64,000 bases of DNA from an uncultured SAR86 cluster bacterium (GCA_902540995.1 CACBOY010000005.1:1-64000), one strand, 5' to 3'; positions 50,801-60,604 are shown, counted from the stretch's first letter. Made by a program: numbers and translations. The notes: generated by a model from the letters alone, not told the origin.

Positions 50801-51656
50801 TTGTGATTTTGGTGGAGCAGGTCCAAAGTTTGTAGCTTCAGACCTATTACAGCTCTTACCTTTTGAATTAAGTAAACCTGCTACAGCCTACGGTACAAAG
50901 GCTGATGTTTGTTACTTACTAGGTCTAGCTCAACAGACAGATTATGATAACAACCCAGGTCCTAACACTTGTCTTCCAGTAACTGCAGGTGGAACTGCCC
51001 CAGGAGATACTTTGATCTATTCTCCACAAGTCACTCAAATTGCTGTTCCGGGAGTAGGAGCTGTAACTATTGCAGGACCTGATGGAACACTGCTTCCTTC
51101 GGTAGCAGTTGTTGGCTCAGGCGCTTCTGCTCAAACTGGTGGAGTATGTAAACTATTCAATGCCATGGTTGCACACGCAGATTCAGTAACGGGTAACGGA
51201 ACTGGAGATGCTAATGAACTAGCATATGCAGCTAACGCTACTTGTGCGAATACTGCTGCTGGTGCTGGACAGTTTGTAACCGACGGTATTCAGGCTGATG
51301 TTACAGGTAACCAAATGCCTTTTGCAGACATGACTTTGTCTATGGGTATTGCTTACACTGCTCAAGCTGGCAATCTTGAAATAACTCCAAGATTGGACTA
51401 CTACTACAGATCTGATTCTTACAACACTATTTATAACATTGAAGCGACTAAGACTCCTGCATGGGATGAAATAAACTTCTCGTTAGATATTGTTCCTACA
51501 GACGCAGATTGGAATATTAGATTCTGGGCTCAAAACCTTACCGATGAAAGAAACCTCACCGGTACTGGTTATACTGCCGATTCTCAATCTTTCACTCTTA
51601 CAGCGTTTGTTAGAGAGCCAAGATCTTTTGGAATGTCTTTTGGATTAAACTTCTAA
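47895..51656 (+). CDS. TonB-dependent outer membrane receptor, very large
   Basis: 1253 residues against about 700-900 for most of the family. Signal peptide 1-23 (cleaved after AFA), TonB box EEVIVTAQR, plug domain (about 35-150) with RGITNF and RIEVLRGPQGTLFGRNSTGG, then a 22-strand barrel ending in Phe (MSFGLNF). Extra mass sits in loops, above all a roughly 265-residue Ala/Gly/Thr-rich segment at about 873-1137. The 14 cysteines occur as seven close pairs, all in loop-like stretches. Imports an unknown ligand using TonB/ExbBD encoded elsewhere. Own promoter, structured leader, strong Shine-Dalgarno and strong terminator suggest high, regulated expression. Confidence 0.93.
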   Translation: MSRFLKISAALVGSFIVSTTAFAQSTIEEVIVTAQRTEQSLQSVPIAVSAFTAEALEERQIEVSSDLQLQVPGITFSASTFSGGGGFSIRGITNFATAASADAGVEIHMNGLPLGSTSANEVGFLDMARIEVLRGPQGTLFGRNSTGGVINLITARPDLDAFSGSTKLQYASDGEKLVNVMFNVPLSDSLGARFAFRNFERDGITKNLYSKASSDFDSRDNYQWRASFAWEPTDDLTLTLIHEAYDEESNRQQISGSFCETGSSLVQGCLIGGKNVFQAPHPMSNASTLPALAGGALGYYLPNVTNGSTATTNYNPSTAASVNWGLVDAGTRPQDFFEANDWKSPTHDVQESTSQIILENDFDQGTLTVAYNNKKRQFYRDLGSASDEAIAQRLNPALFGTAGLPMGFSNEVITPACKVDEFKAGVFCGPQGMAVNPATKAASFNYPVSGDASYSNNHSRTTEVKFVSDMDGMFNFLIGAIDISNNTSTGYNVYASGISLNGYALPATIQNSYREGYSAMFICSQLGVGATIPGTTATCDAGTVAKGERLVATAAKVKAAAGLPAAVPLAYVTADMIARIDGTYTEFFNNDTADYALDAQAIFTEFYFDVADNHKLTFGLRYNEDRKSIKARATFYEIPLISNWNADALAAGCGLQANGTYGSFGIDSTTLAPDGTFTEACQTKGDANTIGQTIGLAPVPVTGATGTGAMPLIEALDPYNDDYTAVGYNPIKNFSATTGRLVWDWQATDDVLMFISYAKGFKGGGFNPAFNPAEFPNTPFAFDSTDVDAFEIGVKAAVPEIGLIANASIYYNDFTNFHVGAIRNQTAINEGIPLENMGAELELLLTPPSVPGLTFNMAFSYADSELGAFKNINPTDVGGHLRGDAASSKWHLAKNVGNATHVLLDRDATGYTFGKVLQTQLSIAGATAGLTDAGAIATATQNAITQLIAGGNEIAYAMGCVKDNTGAGGCDFGGAGPKFVASDLLQLLPFELSKPATAYGTKADVCYLLGLAQQTDYDNNPGPNTCLPVTAGGTAPGDTLIYSPQVTQIAVPGVGAVTIAGPDGTLLPSVAVVGSGASAQTGGVCKLFNAMVAHADSVTGNGTGDANELAYAANATCANTAAGAGQFVTDGIQADVTGNQMPFADMTLSMGIAYTAQAGNLEITPRLDYYYRSDSYNTIYNIEATKTPAWDEINFSLDIVPTDADWNIRFWAQNLTDERNLTGTGYTADSQSFTLTAFVREPRSFGMSFGLNF

Positions 51657-51668
51657 AAGAAATCTAGA

Positions 51669-51702
51669 AAAAAAACCCTTGCCTTGGCAAGGGTTTTTTT
51701 TT
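51669..51702 (+). terminator. Strong rho-independent terminator after the TonB receptor
   Basis: ACCCTTGCC-TT-GGCAAGGGT (51675-51694), a perfect 9-bp GC-containing stem extended by an A-tract facing nine T. Twelve bases after the stop. The clearest terminator in the window. Confidence 0.93.
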
Positions 51703-51727
51703 GTTAGTAATCAAGCTAATTAATCTT

Positions 51728-51733
51728 TATAAT
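51728..51733 (+). promoter_or_regulatory. Thiolase -10 element
   Basis: TATAAT between the TonB receptor terminator and the thiolase. The -35 is unclear (TTGTTA at 51701-51706 is 21 bp away). A ribosome binding site AGGAGA (51751-51756) precedes the ATG. Confidence 0.5.
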
Positions 51734-51760
51734 CAAACTTCAATTTAAATAGGAGATTTT

Positions 51761-52954
51761 ATGAGAAACGTAGTTATCGTTGATAGTGTCCGAACTGGAC
51801 TAGCTAAATCTTTCCGAGGGGGATTCAACCAAACACGTGCGGATAATATGACGGCACATTTGGTCAATGCTTTATTAGAAAGAAATCCTGGATTAGATCC
51901 TTCTATGGTAGAAGATATGATCTTAGGTTGCGGAGCACCAGAAGGTGCCCAAGGTCACAACATTGCTAGAAATGTTGCAGTGTTATCTAAATTACCCATT
52001 GAAGTAGGGGGAACTACCGTAAACAGATATTGCTCTTCTGGTTTGCAAACCGTTGCAATGGCTGCAACTCAGGTCCAAAGTGGCTTTAGCGACTGTATTA
52101 TTGCTGGAGGAGTGGAATCCATCTCTACTACTCAAGGAAACACCAACATGCATATGTACGTGAACGAGCAACTTGCTGCTGATGTTCCAGGCATTTACCA
52201 CGCTATGGGTCAAACGGCTGAATGTGTTGCAAAACGTTACAATGTGACTCGAGAAGCACAAGACGAGTATGCTCTTTCTAGTCAACAAAGAACGGCTGCA
52301 GCTCAAGAGGCTGGTTACTATGACGATGAAATAGTACCAATGGATACAGTTATGAAATTGGTAAACAAAGAGTCTGGTGAAGAAAAAGACGTTGAAGTTA
52401 CAGTAGATCGAGATGACTGTAATCGTCCAGAAACTACTATTGAAGGCTTATCTTCTTTAAAACCTGTCTTTGATCCTGAAAACGGTTCTGTGACTGCTGG
52501 TAATTCTTCTCAATTATCTGATGGCGCTTCAGTCACTTTGGTAATGAGCGAGGAAAAAGCCCTTGAGCTTGGATTAACTCCAAAACTTTATTTCAGAGGC
52601 TTTACAGTTGTTGGTTGTCAACCAGATGAGATGGGAATTGGTCCAGTGTACTCTATTCCGAAGCTTCTCAAGTCAGCTGACTTAAAACTTGAAGACATAG
52701 ACTTATGGGAATTAAACGAAGCGTTTGCTTCCCAGGTGGTTTACATTAGGGACAAACTTGGTCTTCCTAGCGAAAAACTGAATGTCAATGGTGGATCAAT
52801 TTCTATTGGACATCCTTTTGGCATGACAGGCTCTCGTCAAGTTGGGCACGTTGCTAGAGAGCTTAATAGAAGAGGCGGTAAATACGGTATCGTAACCATG
52901 TGTGTTGGGGGCGGTATGGGAGCCACAGGCCTTTTCGAAGCATACAACTCCTAA
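51761..52954 (+). CDS. Acetyl-CoA acyltransferase (thiolase)
   Basis: Cleaves or condenses 3-ketoacyl-CoA. 397 residues. Nucleophile Cys91 in NRYCSSGLQ, His351 in SIGHPFGMTGSR and Cys381 in TMCVGGGMGA, a complete type I/II thiolase. Likely fatty acid beta-oxidation, in line with the acyl-CoA synthetase at 35-37 kb; no FadB-type partner is adjacent. Transcribed after its own TATAAT; thiL follows 18 bp later. Confidence 0.92.
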   Translation: MRNVVIVDSVRTGLAKSFRGGFNQTRADNMTAHLVNALLERNPGLDPSMVEDMILGCGAPEGAQGHNIARNVAVLSKLPIEVGGTTVNRYCSSGLQTVAMAATQVQSGFSDCIIAGGVESISTTQGNTNMHMYVNEQLAADVPGIYHAMGQTAECVAKRYNVTREAQDEYALSSQQRTAAAQEAGYYDDEIVPMDTVMKLVNKESGEEKDVEVTVDRDDCNRPETTIEGLSSLKPVFDPENGSVTAGNSSQLSDGASVTLVMSEEKALELGLTPKLYFRGFTVVGCQPDEMGIGPVYSIPKLLKSADLKLEDIDLWELNEAFASQVVYIRDKLGLPSEKLNVNGGSISIGHPFGMTGSRQVGHVARELNRRGGKYGIVTMCVGGGMGATGLFEAYNS

Positions 52955-52961
52955 TCTTTTG

Positions 52962-52986
52962 TCCGATTCTAAATGAAAGAATCGGA
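52962..52986 (+). promoter_or_regulatory. Hairpin with the thiL start codon in its loop
   Basis: TCCGATTCT and AGAATCGGA are perfect complements (9 bp) separated by AAATGAA, whose ATG is the thiL start. No Shine-Dalgarno lies upstream. No T-run follows, so it is not a terminator. Confidence 0.65.
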
Positions 52987-53923
52987 TGAATTTTTAGTTC
53001 TTCAAAAATACTTTAAAAATCTGGGGAGTCAATTCAATGACTCCTCAGGTATTTTATTGGGTCCTGGAGATGACGCTGGTCTATTTACAGTAAAAAAAAA
53101 TGACCTGATTTTCTCTACAGATGTTTCCAATTCAGACGTTCACTTTCCGAAAGACTTAGCCCCCGAGCATATTGCTTTTCGGTCTTGCGCTGTGGCAGCT
53201 AGCGATATCCCAGCTTGTGGTGGAACTCTTAAGTGGCTTTCTATTAGTCTTGTAACGCCAAGTAAAAATCTTGATTGGCTAAAACAATTTGCGAAAGGCT
53301 TAAACCTCTTCACTAAAAGTTATCAAGTGCCGATTATTGGTGGAGACTTAGTAAAAGGAAAAGAATGCTCGGTATCGATCGGAGTATGTGGAGAAGTAAG
53401 TCGTAAAGAGTTTCTTTCTAGAGATGGTGCAAAAGTTGGGGACTCAATTTATGTAAGTGGAAGTCTAGGTCTTGCTAAGTTAGGATTAAAAATAATTACT
53501 TCGAAGAAGAAAAAACTAACTGTTAAAGAAAAAAAATACGTTAAAAAATTTCTTCAGCCCAAAGTACATACGTTGCTCGGAAAAAACTTAAGAAGCATCG
53601 CAACTAGCTGTATTGATATTTCCGATGGATTGCTTGGTGATTTGGGTCATATTTGTCAGCGAAGCAATCTCGGAGCAAAAATAGATTTAGATTTAATACC
53701 TTATGAAGGAATTTACAATGAAGCCCTAACTTGGGGAGACGATTATGAACTTTGTTTTACTGTTCCAAAGAATAAGGAATCAAAACTTAATAAATTACTC
53801 AGTAAACTTAAGCTTAAAAAGTTTAAAATTGGTGAAATCGTTAAAGGGAAGGGCATAAAGGTTGTTCAAGATAATAAAGAAATCAAACTGAATAGAAAAA
53901 GTTACAATCATTTTGCTTCATGA
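52973..53923 (+). CDS. thiL: Thiamine-monophosphate kinase
   Basis: Phosphorylates thiamine phosphate to thiamine diphosphate. 316 residues, AIR-synthase-like fold: LLGPGDDAGLF, FSTDVSNSDVHFP, AASDIPACGG, GGDLVKG, SRDGAKVGDSIYVSGSLGLAKLG, IDISDGLLGDLGHI and WGDDYELCF. In many gammaproteobacteria nusB-thiL-pgpA are adjacent; here thiL-pgpA sit behind thiolase about 10 kb from nusB. The start ATG lies in a hairpin loop. Confidence 0.94.
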   Translation: MKESDEFLVLQKYFKNLGSQFNDSSGILLGPGDDAGLFTVKKNDLIFSTDVSNSDVHFPKDLAPEHIAFRSCAVAASDIPACGGTLKWLSISLVTPSKNLDWLKQFAKGLNLFTKSYQVPIIGGDLVKGKECSVSIGVCGEVSRKEFLSRDGAKVGDSIYVSGSLGLAKLGLKIITSKKKKLTVKEKKYVKKFLQPKVHTLLGKNLRSIATSCIDISDGLLGDLGHICQRSNLGAKIDLDLIPYEGIYNEALTWGDDYELCFTVPKNKESKLNKLLSKLKLKKFKIGEIVKGKGIKVVQDNKEIKLNRKSYNHFAS

Positions 53924-54444
53924 GTACTTTTCCAAATTTGAAAAAATTTTCCCATCTTTCAGCTACTTTTTTTGGGGTAGGTCTTTTACCCTTTGCTCCT
54001 GGAACTTGGGGCTCTTTTGCAGCCTTGATATTATTCTTTGGCTTTATCTATTTTCAGGTAAGTTTTTTTAATTTTCTCTTTATTTTTCTTTTATTTTCTC
54101 TGGCATCAATACTTATCTGTGAAATAGCTTCCAAAGATTTACTTGAAAGGGACCATAAAGCGATTGTAATTGACGAAGTAGCTGGAGCATGGCTTTCCTT
54201 TCTGTTTATACCAACCTTAGGAATCTATAATTTTTCAACTTCTGAATGGCAAAAGGAATCTTATCTTGCTGCTATGATTTTTTTTGTTCTATTTCGCTTT
54301 TTTGATATTTTAAAACCTCATCCAATTTCTATGATTGATAAGAAATTTAAGTCAGGGTTTGGTATTGTTTTAGATGATTTAGTGGCAGGAGTTTTTGCTG
54401 GTTTGACTTTATTAGGCGGAAACTTTTTTCTTCAAATCTTTTAA
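53920..54444 (+). CDS. pgpA: Phosphatidylglycerophosphatase A
   Basis: Dephosphorylates phosphatidylglycerol phosphate at the inner membrane. 174 residues with several hydrophobic segments, GLLPFAPGTWGSFAAL, VIDEVAGAWLSF, FRFFDILKPHPI and DDLVAGVFAG. Overlaps thiL by 4 nt (ATGA) and the convergent dxs 3' end by 33 nt, the longest convergent overlap in the window. Confidence 0.93.
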   Translation: MSTFPNLKKFSHLSATFFGVGLLPFAPGTWGSFAALILFFGFIYFQVSFFNFLFIFLLFSLASILICEIASKDLLERDHKAIVIDEVAGAWLSFLFIPTLGIYNFSTSEWQKESYLAAMIFFVLFRFFDILKPHPISMIDKKFKSGFGIVLDDLVAGVFAGLTLLGGNFFLQIF

Positions 54445-56301
54445 ATCTAGCTCTAGGGAGAGTTTTTCCAAAATTTTATTTTTTGATAAGCCTGCAGCCT
54501 CTCTTTGATCTTCCTGACTTCCCACAATAGGGAAATCATCTGGTACACCAAAAATCTTGAGTTTATCTGAATATCCAATTTTTGTAAGGTATTCATTTAC
54601 CGCTGATCCAGCTCCACCAGAAATAACATTCTCTTCAATTGTAATAATGTACTTGTGTGTCTTTGCGTACTTTTCAATAAGTTTTTCATCAAGAGGCTTG
54701 ATGAATCTCATATCTACTAGTGAACAGCCTATTTCATCTGAAATTTCCATGGACACGTTTAACATATTCCCAAAAGAGAAAATAACCAAATCTGACAATG
54801 CTTCATTTATCACTCTTGCTTTACCAATTTCTAGCAAATCAAAGCTTTTTGAAATTTCTGTACCAGGACCTTCTCCTCTAGGATATCGAATAGCTGCTGG
54901 ACCTGAATGGTTGTATCCAGTTGAAAGCATTTTCCAACATTCGTTTTCGTCTGAGGGACTCATAATAACCATATTTGGTATGCATCTTAAATAAGAAACA
55001 TCAAAAATACCTGCATGAGTCGCGCCGTCTCCACCAACGAAACCAGCTCTATCAATTGCCAAAGTCACATCTAATTTTTGCAAAGCAACATCATGGATTA
55101 ATTGATCATATGCTCTTTGTAAAAATGTGGAATAGATAGCAAGAATTGGTTTTTTTCCTTCTTTAGCCAACCCTGCAGCAAATGTCATGCTGTGTTGCTC
55201 AGCAATAGCAACATCGTAAAATTTATCTGGATTTTTTTCTGCAAAATCATTCATACCTGATCCTTCTGACATTGCAGGGGTAATAGCTACCAAGTCATCA
55301 TCACCTTCACCAACTTTTTTTGATAGCCAATCGCCAAAAACTTCGGAATATTTTTTTCCATTTGTTGTTTTTGTATTTTTTTCGATTTTATTCAAAGCAT
55401 GATATCCAATTGGGTTTTTTTCTGCCGGCAAAAAACCTTTTCCTTTTTGGGTTATTAAATGTAAAAGTTTTGGACCCTTAAGATCTTTTAAATTTTGTAA
55501 GGTTTTTAGCATCTCATTTAAGTTATGACCATCCATTGGCCCAATGTAGTTAAACCCCAATTCCTCAAAGAGGGTTCCTGGCGCTAACATTCCTTTGAAA
55601 TGTGTCTCTGCTCTTTTAGCAAAGTTTTTAGCGGATGGTATAAATCTTAAAGCTGTTTTTCCTCCTTCTCTGATGGAAGTGTAAAGTTTACTTGCCCAAA
55701 TTCTTGCAAGATAGTTTGAAAACCCTCCTATATTTTTTGAGATCGACATGCTGTTATCATTGAGAATCACCAAAATATCAGAATCAAGTGATCCAGCATG
55801 AGCTAAAGCTTCATAAGCCATACCGGCAGTCATAGCGCCATCGCCAATTATTGCTACATGGTTTTTCTCTGGTTTTGCGATTGCCATACCCAGTGCTGCA
55901 CTTATTGAGGTACTTGAGTGTCCGGTACCAAAAGAATCATAAATACTCTCCTGTATATTTGTAAAAGGATGCAAACCATCTTTTGATCTAACAGTAGAAA
56001 TTTCTTTTTTTCTACCGGTTATAATTTTATGTGGATAACTCTGATGTCCAACGTCCCAAATTAAGTTATCTTCAGGTGCATTAAAAATATAGTGTAAAGC
56101 AATGGTTAGTTCAATGACGCCCAGACCAGCTCCAAAATGACCACCACTCTTAGCAACAGAATAAATCAAAAACTCTCTTAATTCGTCAGCTACCTGACGG
56201 AGCTCTTTTTTGGTTAATTGCTTTAAATCAGAAGGGTAATTAACCTTATCAAGCAACGGAGTGACAGGAAGAGATTTTGGAATTTCTGAATAAGTTTTCA
56301 T
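54412..56301 (-). CDS. dxs: 1-deoxy-D-xylulose-5-phosphate synthase
   Basis: Entry enzyme of the MEP isoprenoid pathway, thiamine-diphosphate dependent. 629 residues. SGGHFGAGLGVIELTIALHY, WDVGHQSYPHKIITGR, TGHSSTSISAALGMA, GDGAMTAGMAYEALAHAG, the IAEQHSMTFAAGLA transketolase motif and DRAGFVGGDGATHAG. Its ATG overlaps the ispA TAA by one base. Confidence 0.97.
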   Translation of the reverse strand: MKTYSEIPKSLPVTPLLDKVNYPSDLKQLTKKELRQVADELREFLIYSVAKSGGHFGAGLGVIELTIALHYIFNAPEDNLIWDVGHQSYPHKIITGRKKEISTVRSKDGLHPFTNIQESIYDSFGTGHSSTSISAALGMAIAKPEKNHVAIIGDGAMTAGMAYEALAHAGSLDSDILVILNDNSMSISKNIGGFSNYLARIWASKLYTSIREGGKTALRFIPSAKNFAKRAETHFKGMLAPGTLFEELGFNYIGPMDGHNLNEMLKTLQNLKDLKGPKLLHLITQKGKGFLPAEKNPIGYHALNKIEKNTKTTNGKKYSEVFGDWLSKKVGEGDDDLVAITPAMSEGSGMNDFAEKNPDKFYDVAIAEQHSMTFAAGLAKEGKKPILAIYSTFLQRAYDQLIHDVALQKLDVTLAIDRAGFVGGDGATHAGIFDVSYLRCIPNMVIMSPSDENECWKMLSTGYNHSGPAAIRYPRGEGPGTEISKSFDLLEIGKARVINEALSDLVIFSFGNMLNVSMEISDEIGCSLVDMRFIKPLDEKLIEKYAKTHKYIITIEENVISGGAGSAVNEYLTKIGYSDKLKIFGVPDDFPIVGSQEDQREAAGLSKNKILEKLSLELDLKDLKKKVSA

Positions 56302-57221
56302 TATTTATCTCTCAAAATTATAAATTTTGATAATTTAACTAGATTCTCCGTATTATAAGGGAGCTTTGATAAAATTTTTAAAGCATCAAAACATAATTTT
56401 TCAGCTCTTTCTTGAGATGCTTTAAGGCCAATAATGGCTGGGTAAGTGGCTTTATTTTTTTCTGCATCGGAATTTAGGGGCTTGCCTATTTTCTTTTCGT
56501 CTCCAAGAATATCTAAGATATCATCCTTGATTTGAAACGCTAACCCAAATTTTCTAGCAAAATTCAAAAAAGCTTTTACATCTTTTTTTAACAGCCCATC
56601 TTTAAGAATACATATAGACTCTACACAAGCTTCAATTAGCTTGCCTGTTTTTAAATAATGCATTTCATCCAAGTCTTTAATGTTAATTTTTTTTCCTTCT
56701 GCAGCTAAATCTCTACTTTGTCCCTCAACCATTCCCTTTGGTCCACAAGCCTTTGCAAAAAGATTTATGATTTTAAGTTTTTGGTCTGGCTTAAGTTTTT
56801 CATCTTTAATGGTTGTCAAAATTTCTAATGCAAGAGGTTGAATTGCATCTCCAGCTAAAATTGCTGTAGCTTCATCAAATTTTTTATGACAAGAAAGCTT
56901 ACCTCTTCTGAAATCGTCATCATCCATTGAGGGCAAATCATCATGTATCAAAGAGTAACAATGAATTAATTCACCCGCAGCTGCCATTAAGTCAATAGTT
57001 TTTGGACTTACATCAACTTTTAGAGCTTCAGCCATTAGCAAGACAAGTTGTGGTCTAATTCTTTTTCCTCCATTTAAAACAGAATAATGAATGGCCTTAG
57101 AAATTTTCGAATAATTTTTTGGAGGTAAAGACTTTAGAATAGCTTTATCAATCCTTTTTAAGTTTTTTTTTAAAAAGGGTAGATCTTTTAGAGCTAAAAC
57201 TTCTGGATTATTTGTCATCAA
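56301..57221 (-). CDS. ispA: Farnesyl diphosphate synthase
   Basis: 306 residues. First aspartate-rich motif [14 protein letters not shown] (94-107), second [19 protein letters not shown] and ATYPAIIGL. Makes FPP for quinones and undecaprenyl carriers. The first codon is TTG 57221, but ATG 57218 is equally possible. Overlaps xseB by 11-14 nt. Confidence 0.95.
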   Translation of the reverse strand: MMTNNPEVLALKDLPFLKKNLKRIDKAILKSLPPKNYSKISKAIHYSVLNGGKRIRPQLVLLMAEALKVDVSPKTIDLMAAAGELIHCYSLIHDDLPSMDDDDFRRGKLSCHKKFDEATAILAGDAIQPLALEILTTIKDEKLKPDQKLKIINLFAKACGPKGMVEGQSRDLAAEGKKINIKDLDEMHYLKTGKLIEACVESICILKDGLLKKDVKAFLNFARKFGLAFQIKDDILDILGDEKKIGKPLNSDAEKNKATYPAIIGLKASQERAEKLCFDALKILSKLPYNTENLVKLSKFIILRDK

Positions 57222-57450
57222 AATCTTCTAGATCAAGCGTGCCATCATCTTTTTCTAAAAGCTTTTGAATTTTTAATTCAGCTTTGGTGAGAAGTTCTTG
57301 ACAGTGTTTAGTTAACTTTACTCCCTCTTCAAAAGTTTTAATTGATTCGTTCAAGGGTAAATCACCATCTTCAAGTGCTTCAATGATATTTTCAAGTTTT
57401 GCTAAAGATTTTTCGAAATCTAAATTCTTTTCTTTGGACTTATCGTTCAC
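57208..57450 (-). CDS. xseB: Exodeoxyribonuclease VII small subunit
   Basis: 80 residues: [35 protein letters not shown] has the XseB signature (split here at LEDGDLPL). GTG start at 57450, overlapping the RND gene end by 11 nt. Normally the first gene of xseB-ispA-dxs, here embedded at the end of an efflux operon. Confidence 0.93.
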   Translation of the reverse strand: MNDKSKEKNLDFEKSLAKLENIIEALEDGDLPLNESIKTFEEGVKLTKHCQELLTKAELKIQKLLEKDDGTLDLEDFDDK

Positions 57451-60400
57451 TTGCTGTCTTAGTAAATGTATTTTTTATGTTATTAAAAGTATCTTTAATA
57501 GCTACAGGTAGCATAAGCCAACAAGGAGTCAAGAACAAGGTTATTGCGGAGGCAAAGGTCAGACCACTTACCACAGCAAACGACATAGGTTGCCACCATT
57601 CAGAGACTCTCCCGCCTATCTCAATATTCCTTTGATAAAAATCGACTCCAATTCCTGAAGCTAATGGCAATAAACCAATAACGGTGGTTGCTGTAGTCAA
57701 AATGATAGGTCTCAGTCTTTGTGCCGCGGTACGAACTACAATTTCTTCTCTAGATAAATCTGGATTTTCTTTTGAGATAACATTATAGGTGTCTACCAGA
57801 ACAATATTATTGTTCACAACAATACCTGCCAAGGCAATAATTCCTAGACTGGTAAATAAAGCACTTGATATTTGTTGAGTAACTAATAAGCCCAGAAAAA
57901 CTCCGTTGGTAGACAAAATAACGGCTGAAACAATTATGAAAACTTGATAAAAGCTATTTAGTTGAATCATCAATAAAATTGACATCAAAAATATACCAAC
58001 GATAAAGGCAAATACAAAGAAAGCTGAATTTGCATCCGATTCTGCTTGTTGGCCACCAAATCTGAATTGCAATTTTTCATACTCATTATTGTCTTCTATC
58101 CATTGCTCAATTTTTGGAATGACATCCTCTACTAAAGCTCCTTTTTGATATTCAGCTGCAACAGTAAAGGCTCTTTCTCCAGAAACCCTTCTGATAGAAG
58201 GTGGTATATAGGCCGGAACAACTTCCACAAAACTGCTCAATGGAGCTTGCCCAAATCTTGTATTCACCGTCAAATCATCAAACTGATCTAATCTTCTTTG
58301 CTCTGCAGGAAATCTCACTCTGATATCTACTTCTTCGTCTAGATCTTCGGGTCTATATTCTCCAACTTTCACACCCGCGGTCATAAATTGTATTGCAGCA
58401 CCTATATCTTGAGTTGTGACTCCAAATTGCTTAGCTTTTTCTTTATCTATTTTGATTGTCCATTTCAGAAGATTTGTTGGAATGGTGTTGTAGATATTTT
58501 TAGCTCCCGGAATGGAATCCTTCATATAATCGGTAAGAGCTATGGTTGCATCAGTTACCATATCGAAATCCCTACCAAATATATCTATTTCAATAGGGGA
58601 ATCAGTTGGTGGACCATTTTCTCTAAGTTTTGCGTTTACAACTAAACCCGGAATATCCTGTGTTTTTTCTAAAAGTTCATCATAGACATCCCAACCTGTA
58701 CGGTTGAGATCTTTTTCAAAAGGCATTTCAATAAAAATGGTTCCTATTTCGTCTGAATTACCTCTATCCCTTGGATCTGCAACACCATTCATATTTAGAG
58801 ATATAGAACTCGGACCTGGAATACTCATCACAATATCTTCAATCTCTTTTAAAAAACCCAATTTTTCCATTTCACCAAAACTACCTCTGCCTTCAATTTT
58901 TACTTCCATTTCAAGGGGCTCTTCTTCAATAAAAAATCTACTTCCAGGGGCATGCTGGCTGTAGAGTATATAAATAGTTGTTACAGTAAAAATTATAAAA
59001 ACTATAAATTTTCCAGGAGATTGAATAACTTTTGTTAATGCTCGAGCATAAAATCCTGTAAAACCATCTATTTTAGTAGGATCGCCGTTTTCAAGAATAC
59101 TGGCATTTTGTAAAGTCTTAGACTTTCTTATTCCTAAATTACCAAATCTAGATCCTATTGCCGGAGTAAATACCAAGGCATACAAAATTGATCCCAATAA
59201 GACAATAAACAACGTGACAATCATGGGTCTTAAAAACTGGCCAGATACACCAGGCATAAAAAACATTGGAACAAATATTGATAAAGTGGTTCCTATAGAA
59301 ATTGTTACGGGCCAAAACATTCTCTTTGTCGAAAATTTGTAGGCCGAAATTCTATCGAGCCCTTCAGCCATCTTCCTATCAGCATACTCGACCACAACAA
59401 CGCAACCATCGATTAACATCCCTAAAGATATCAACAGTCCAAAACAAACCATAAAGTTAAAGGTGTAATCTATGGCAGCGAGAAAAATTGAAGCAAAAAG
59501 AAAACATGTAGGGATGGCCATAGCAACCATTGCTGAAGACCTCAAGCCCATTGTTCCAACAACAATCGTCAATACTAAAATAAGCGCTGTAAGGATGTTT
59601 CCTCCCAACTCGGCAACCATCATTGAGGACCAGCCAGTTCTATCTTGAGTCACAATAACTTCAACTCCAGCAGGCAAATTAGGACGAAACTCGTCTAAAA
59701 TAAAACTTACTTTTTTTGCTGCAACAACTTCCTTAGCATCTTGTCTTTTCATAACGGATAAAGTTACTGCATCTTTTCCATTAACTCTGGAGAAGGAGTC
59801 CCTGTCCTTAAATGTTCTTCTTAAAGTTACTAAGTCCTTGAGTGTAATTACCTTTCCATCGCTTTCTATGATGGGAATATTTTCAACATCTGTAACATCT
59901 TCAAAAACAGAAGGTACTAATACTGAAAACTTTCCTGTAGACGATCTTAAATCACCTGCGGGGATTGCTCTATTTGCATCTCCGATGGCATTGTACAAAT
60001 CCCTTGGGGAAACGCTGTAACTTTCTAATTTTGTTTTATCAATGGTGGCTTCCAACAAGTCATCTGGTACTCCTCTTAAATCAGCTTCCAAAACTTCTGG
60101 AATAGTTTCTACAGCAGTTTGAAGTTGTCTTGCAAAAGCCAATAGTTCCCTTTGGTTAGAAGAACTAGAGATTAGGTTTATATCTAATATTGGATATTCA
60201 TCTAAAGTAAATTCTTTTACCATTGGATCTTCAGATTCCGACGGTAATTCCTGCATGACTTCGTCAATAAGATTTTTAACATCTTTGACGGCAACATCTT
60301 TCGAATATTCAACCGGGAATTCTAAAATTACATAAGACATGTTTTGTCTACTGTAGGATTGAATATCTACCAATTCATCGACAGTTTTTAATTTCTGTTC

Positions 60401-60604
60401 TATTGGCCTGGTTAATAGTCTTTCTGCATCCTGCGCAGAGACTCCATCGTAGTAAGTAGAAACAAAAACATAAGGGATATTGATATCTGAGTAAGCTGAT
60501 GCGGGCAATTGAATAATCGAGGTGTATCCCCAGATCAATGTAAAGGCTAAAAAAGTAAAGGTAGCCTTATAACGATCTACAAAAAAATCAATTAATGATT
60601 TCAT
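57440..60604 (-). CDS. RND-family efflux permease
   Basis: 1054 residues, inner-membrane proton-driven pump with two repeated halves, each with a large periplasmic domain. TM4 carries [17 protein letters not shown]: only one of the two AcrB aspartates (D407/D408) is present. TM10 has [17 protein letters not shown] without the AcrB lysine. Both are seen in a non-AcrB subgroup of RND pumps. Overlaps the fusion protein by 17 nt and xseB by 11 nt. No TolC-type channel is nearby; substrate unknown. Confidence 0.9.
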   Translation of the reverse strand: MKSLIDFFVDRYKATFTFLAFTLIWGYTSIIQLPASAYSDINIPYVFVSTYYDGVSAQDAERLLTRPIEQKLKTVDELVDIQSYSRQNMSYVILEFPVEYSKDVAVKDVKNLIDEVMQELPSESEDPMVKEFTLDEYPILDINLISSSSNQRELLAFARQLQTAVETIPEVLEADLRGVPDDLLEATIDKTKLESYSVSPRDLYNAIGDANRAIPAGDLRSSTGKFSVLVPSVFEDVTDVENIPIIESDGKVITLKDLVTLRRTFKDRDSFSRVNGKDAVTLSVMKRQDAKEVVAAKKVSFILDEFRPNLPAGVEVIVTQDRTGWSSMMVAELGGNILTALILVLTIVVGTMGLRSSAMVAMAIPTCFLFASIFLAAIDYTFNFMVCFGLLISLGMLIDGCVVVVEYADRKMAEGLDRISAYKFSTKRMFWPVTISIGTTLSIFVPMFFMPGVSGQFLRPMIVTLFIVLLGSILYALVFTPAIGSRFGNLGIRKSKTLQNASILENGDPTKIDGFTGFYARALTKVIQSPGKFIVFIIFTVTTIYILYSQHAPGSRFFIEEEPLEMEVKIEGRGSFGEMEKLGFLKEIEDIVMSIPGPSSISLNMNGVADPRDRGNSDEIGTIFIEMPFEKDLNRTGWDVYDELLEKTQDIPGLVVNAKLRENGPPTDSPIEIDIFGRDFDMVTDATIALTDYMKDSIPGAKNIYNTIPTNLLKWTIKIDKEKAKQFGVTTQDIGAAIQFMTAGVKVGEYRPEDLDEEVDIRVRFPAEQRRLDQFDDLTVNTRFGQAPLSSFVEVVPAYIPPSIRRVSGERAFTVAAEYQKGALVEDVIPKIEQWIEDNNEYEKLQFRFGGQQAESDANSAFFVFAFIVGIFLMSILLMIQLNSFYQVFIIVSAVILSTNGVFLGLLVTQQISSALFTSLGIIALAGIVVNNNIVLVDTYNVISKENPDLSREEIVVRTAAQRLRPIILTTATTVIGLLPLASGIGVDFYQRNIEIGGRVSEWWQPMSFAVVSGLTFASAITLFLTPCWLMLPVAIKDTFNNIKNTFTKTASER

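Noticed and set aside
52955..52990. Terminator between thiolase and thiL
   Set aside because: The 9-bp stem is not followed by a T-run and its loop contains the thiL start codon.
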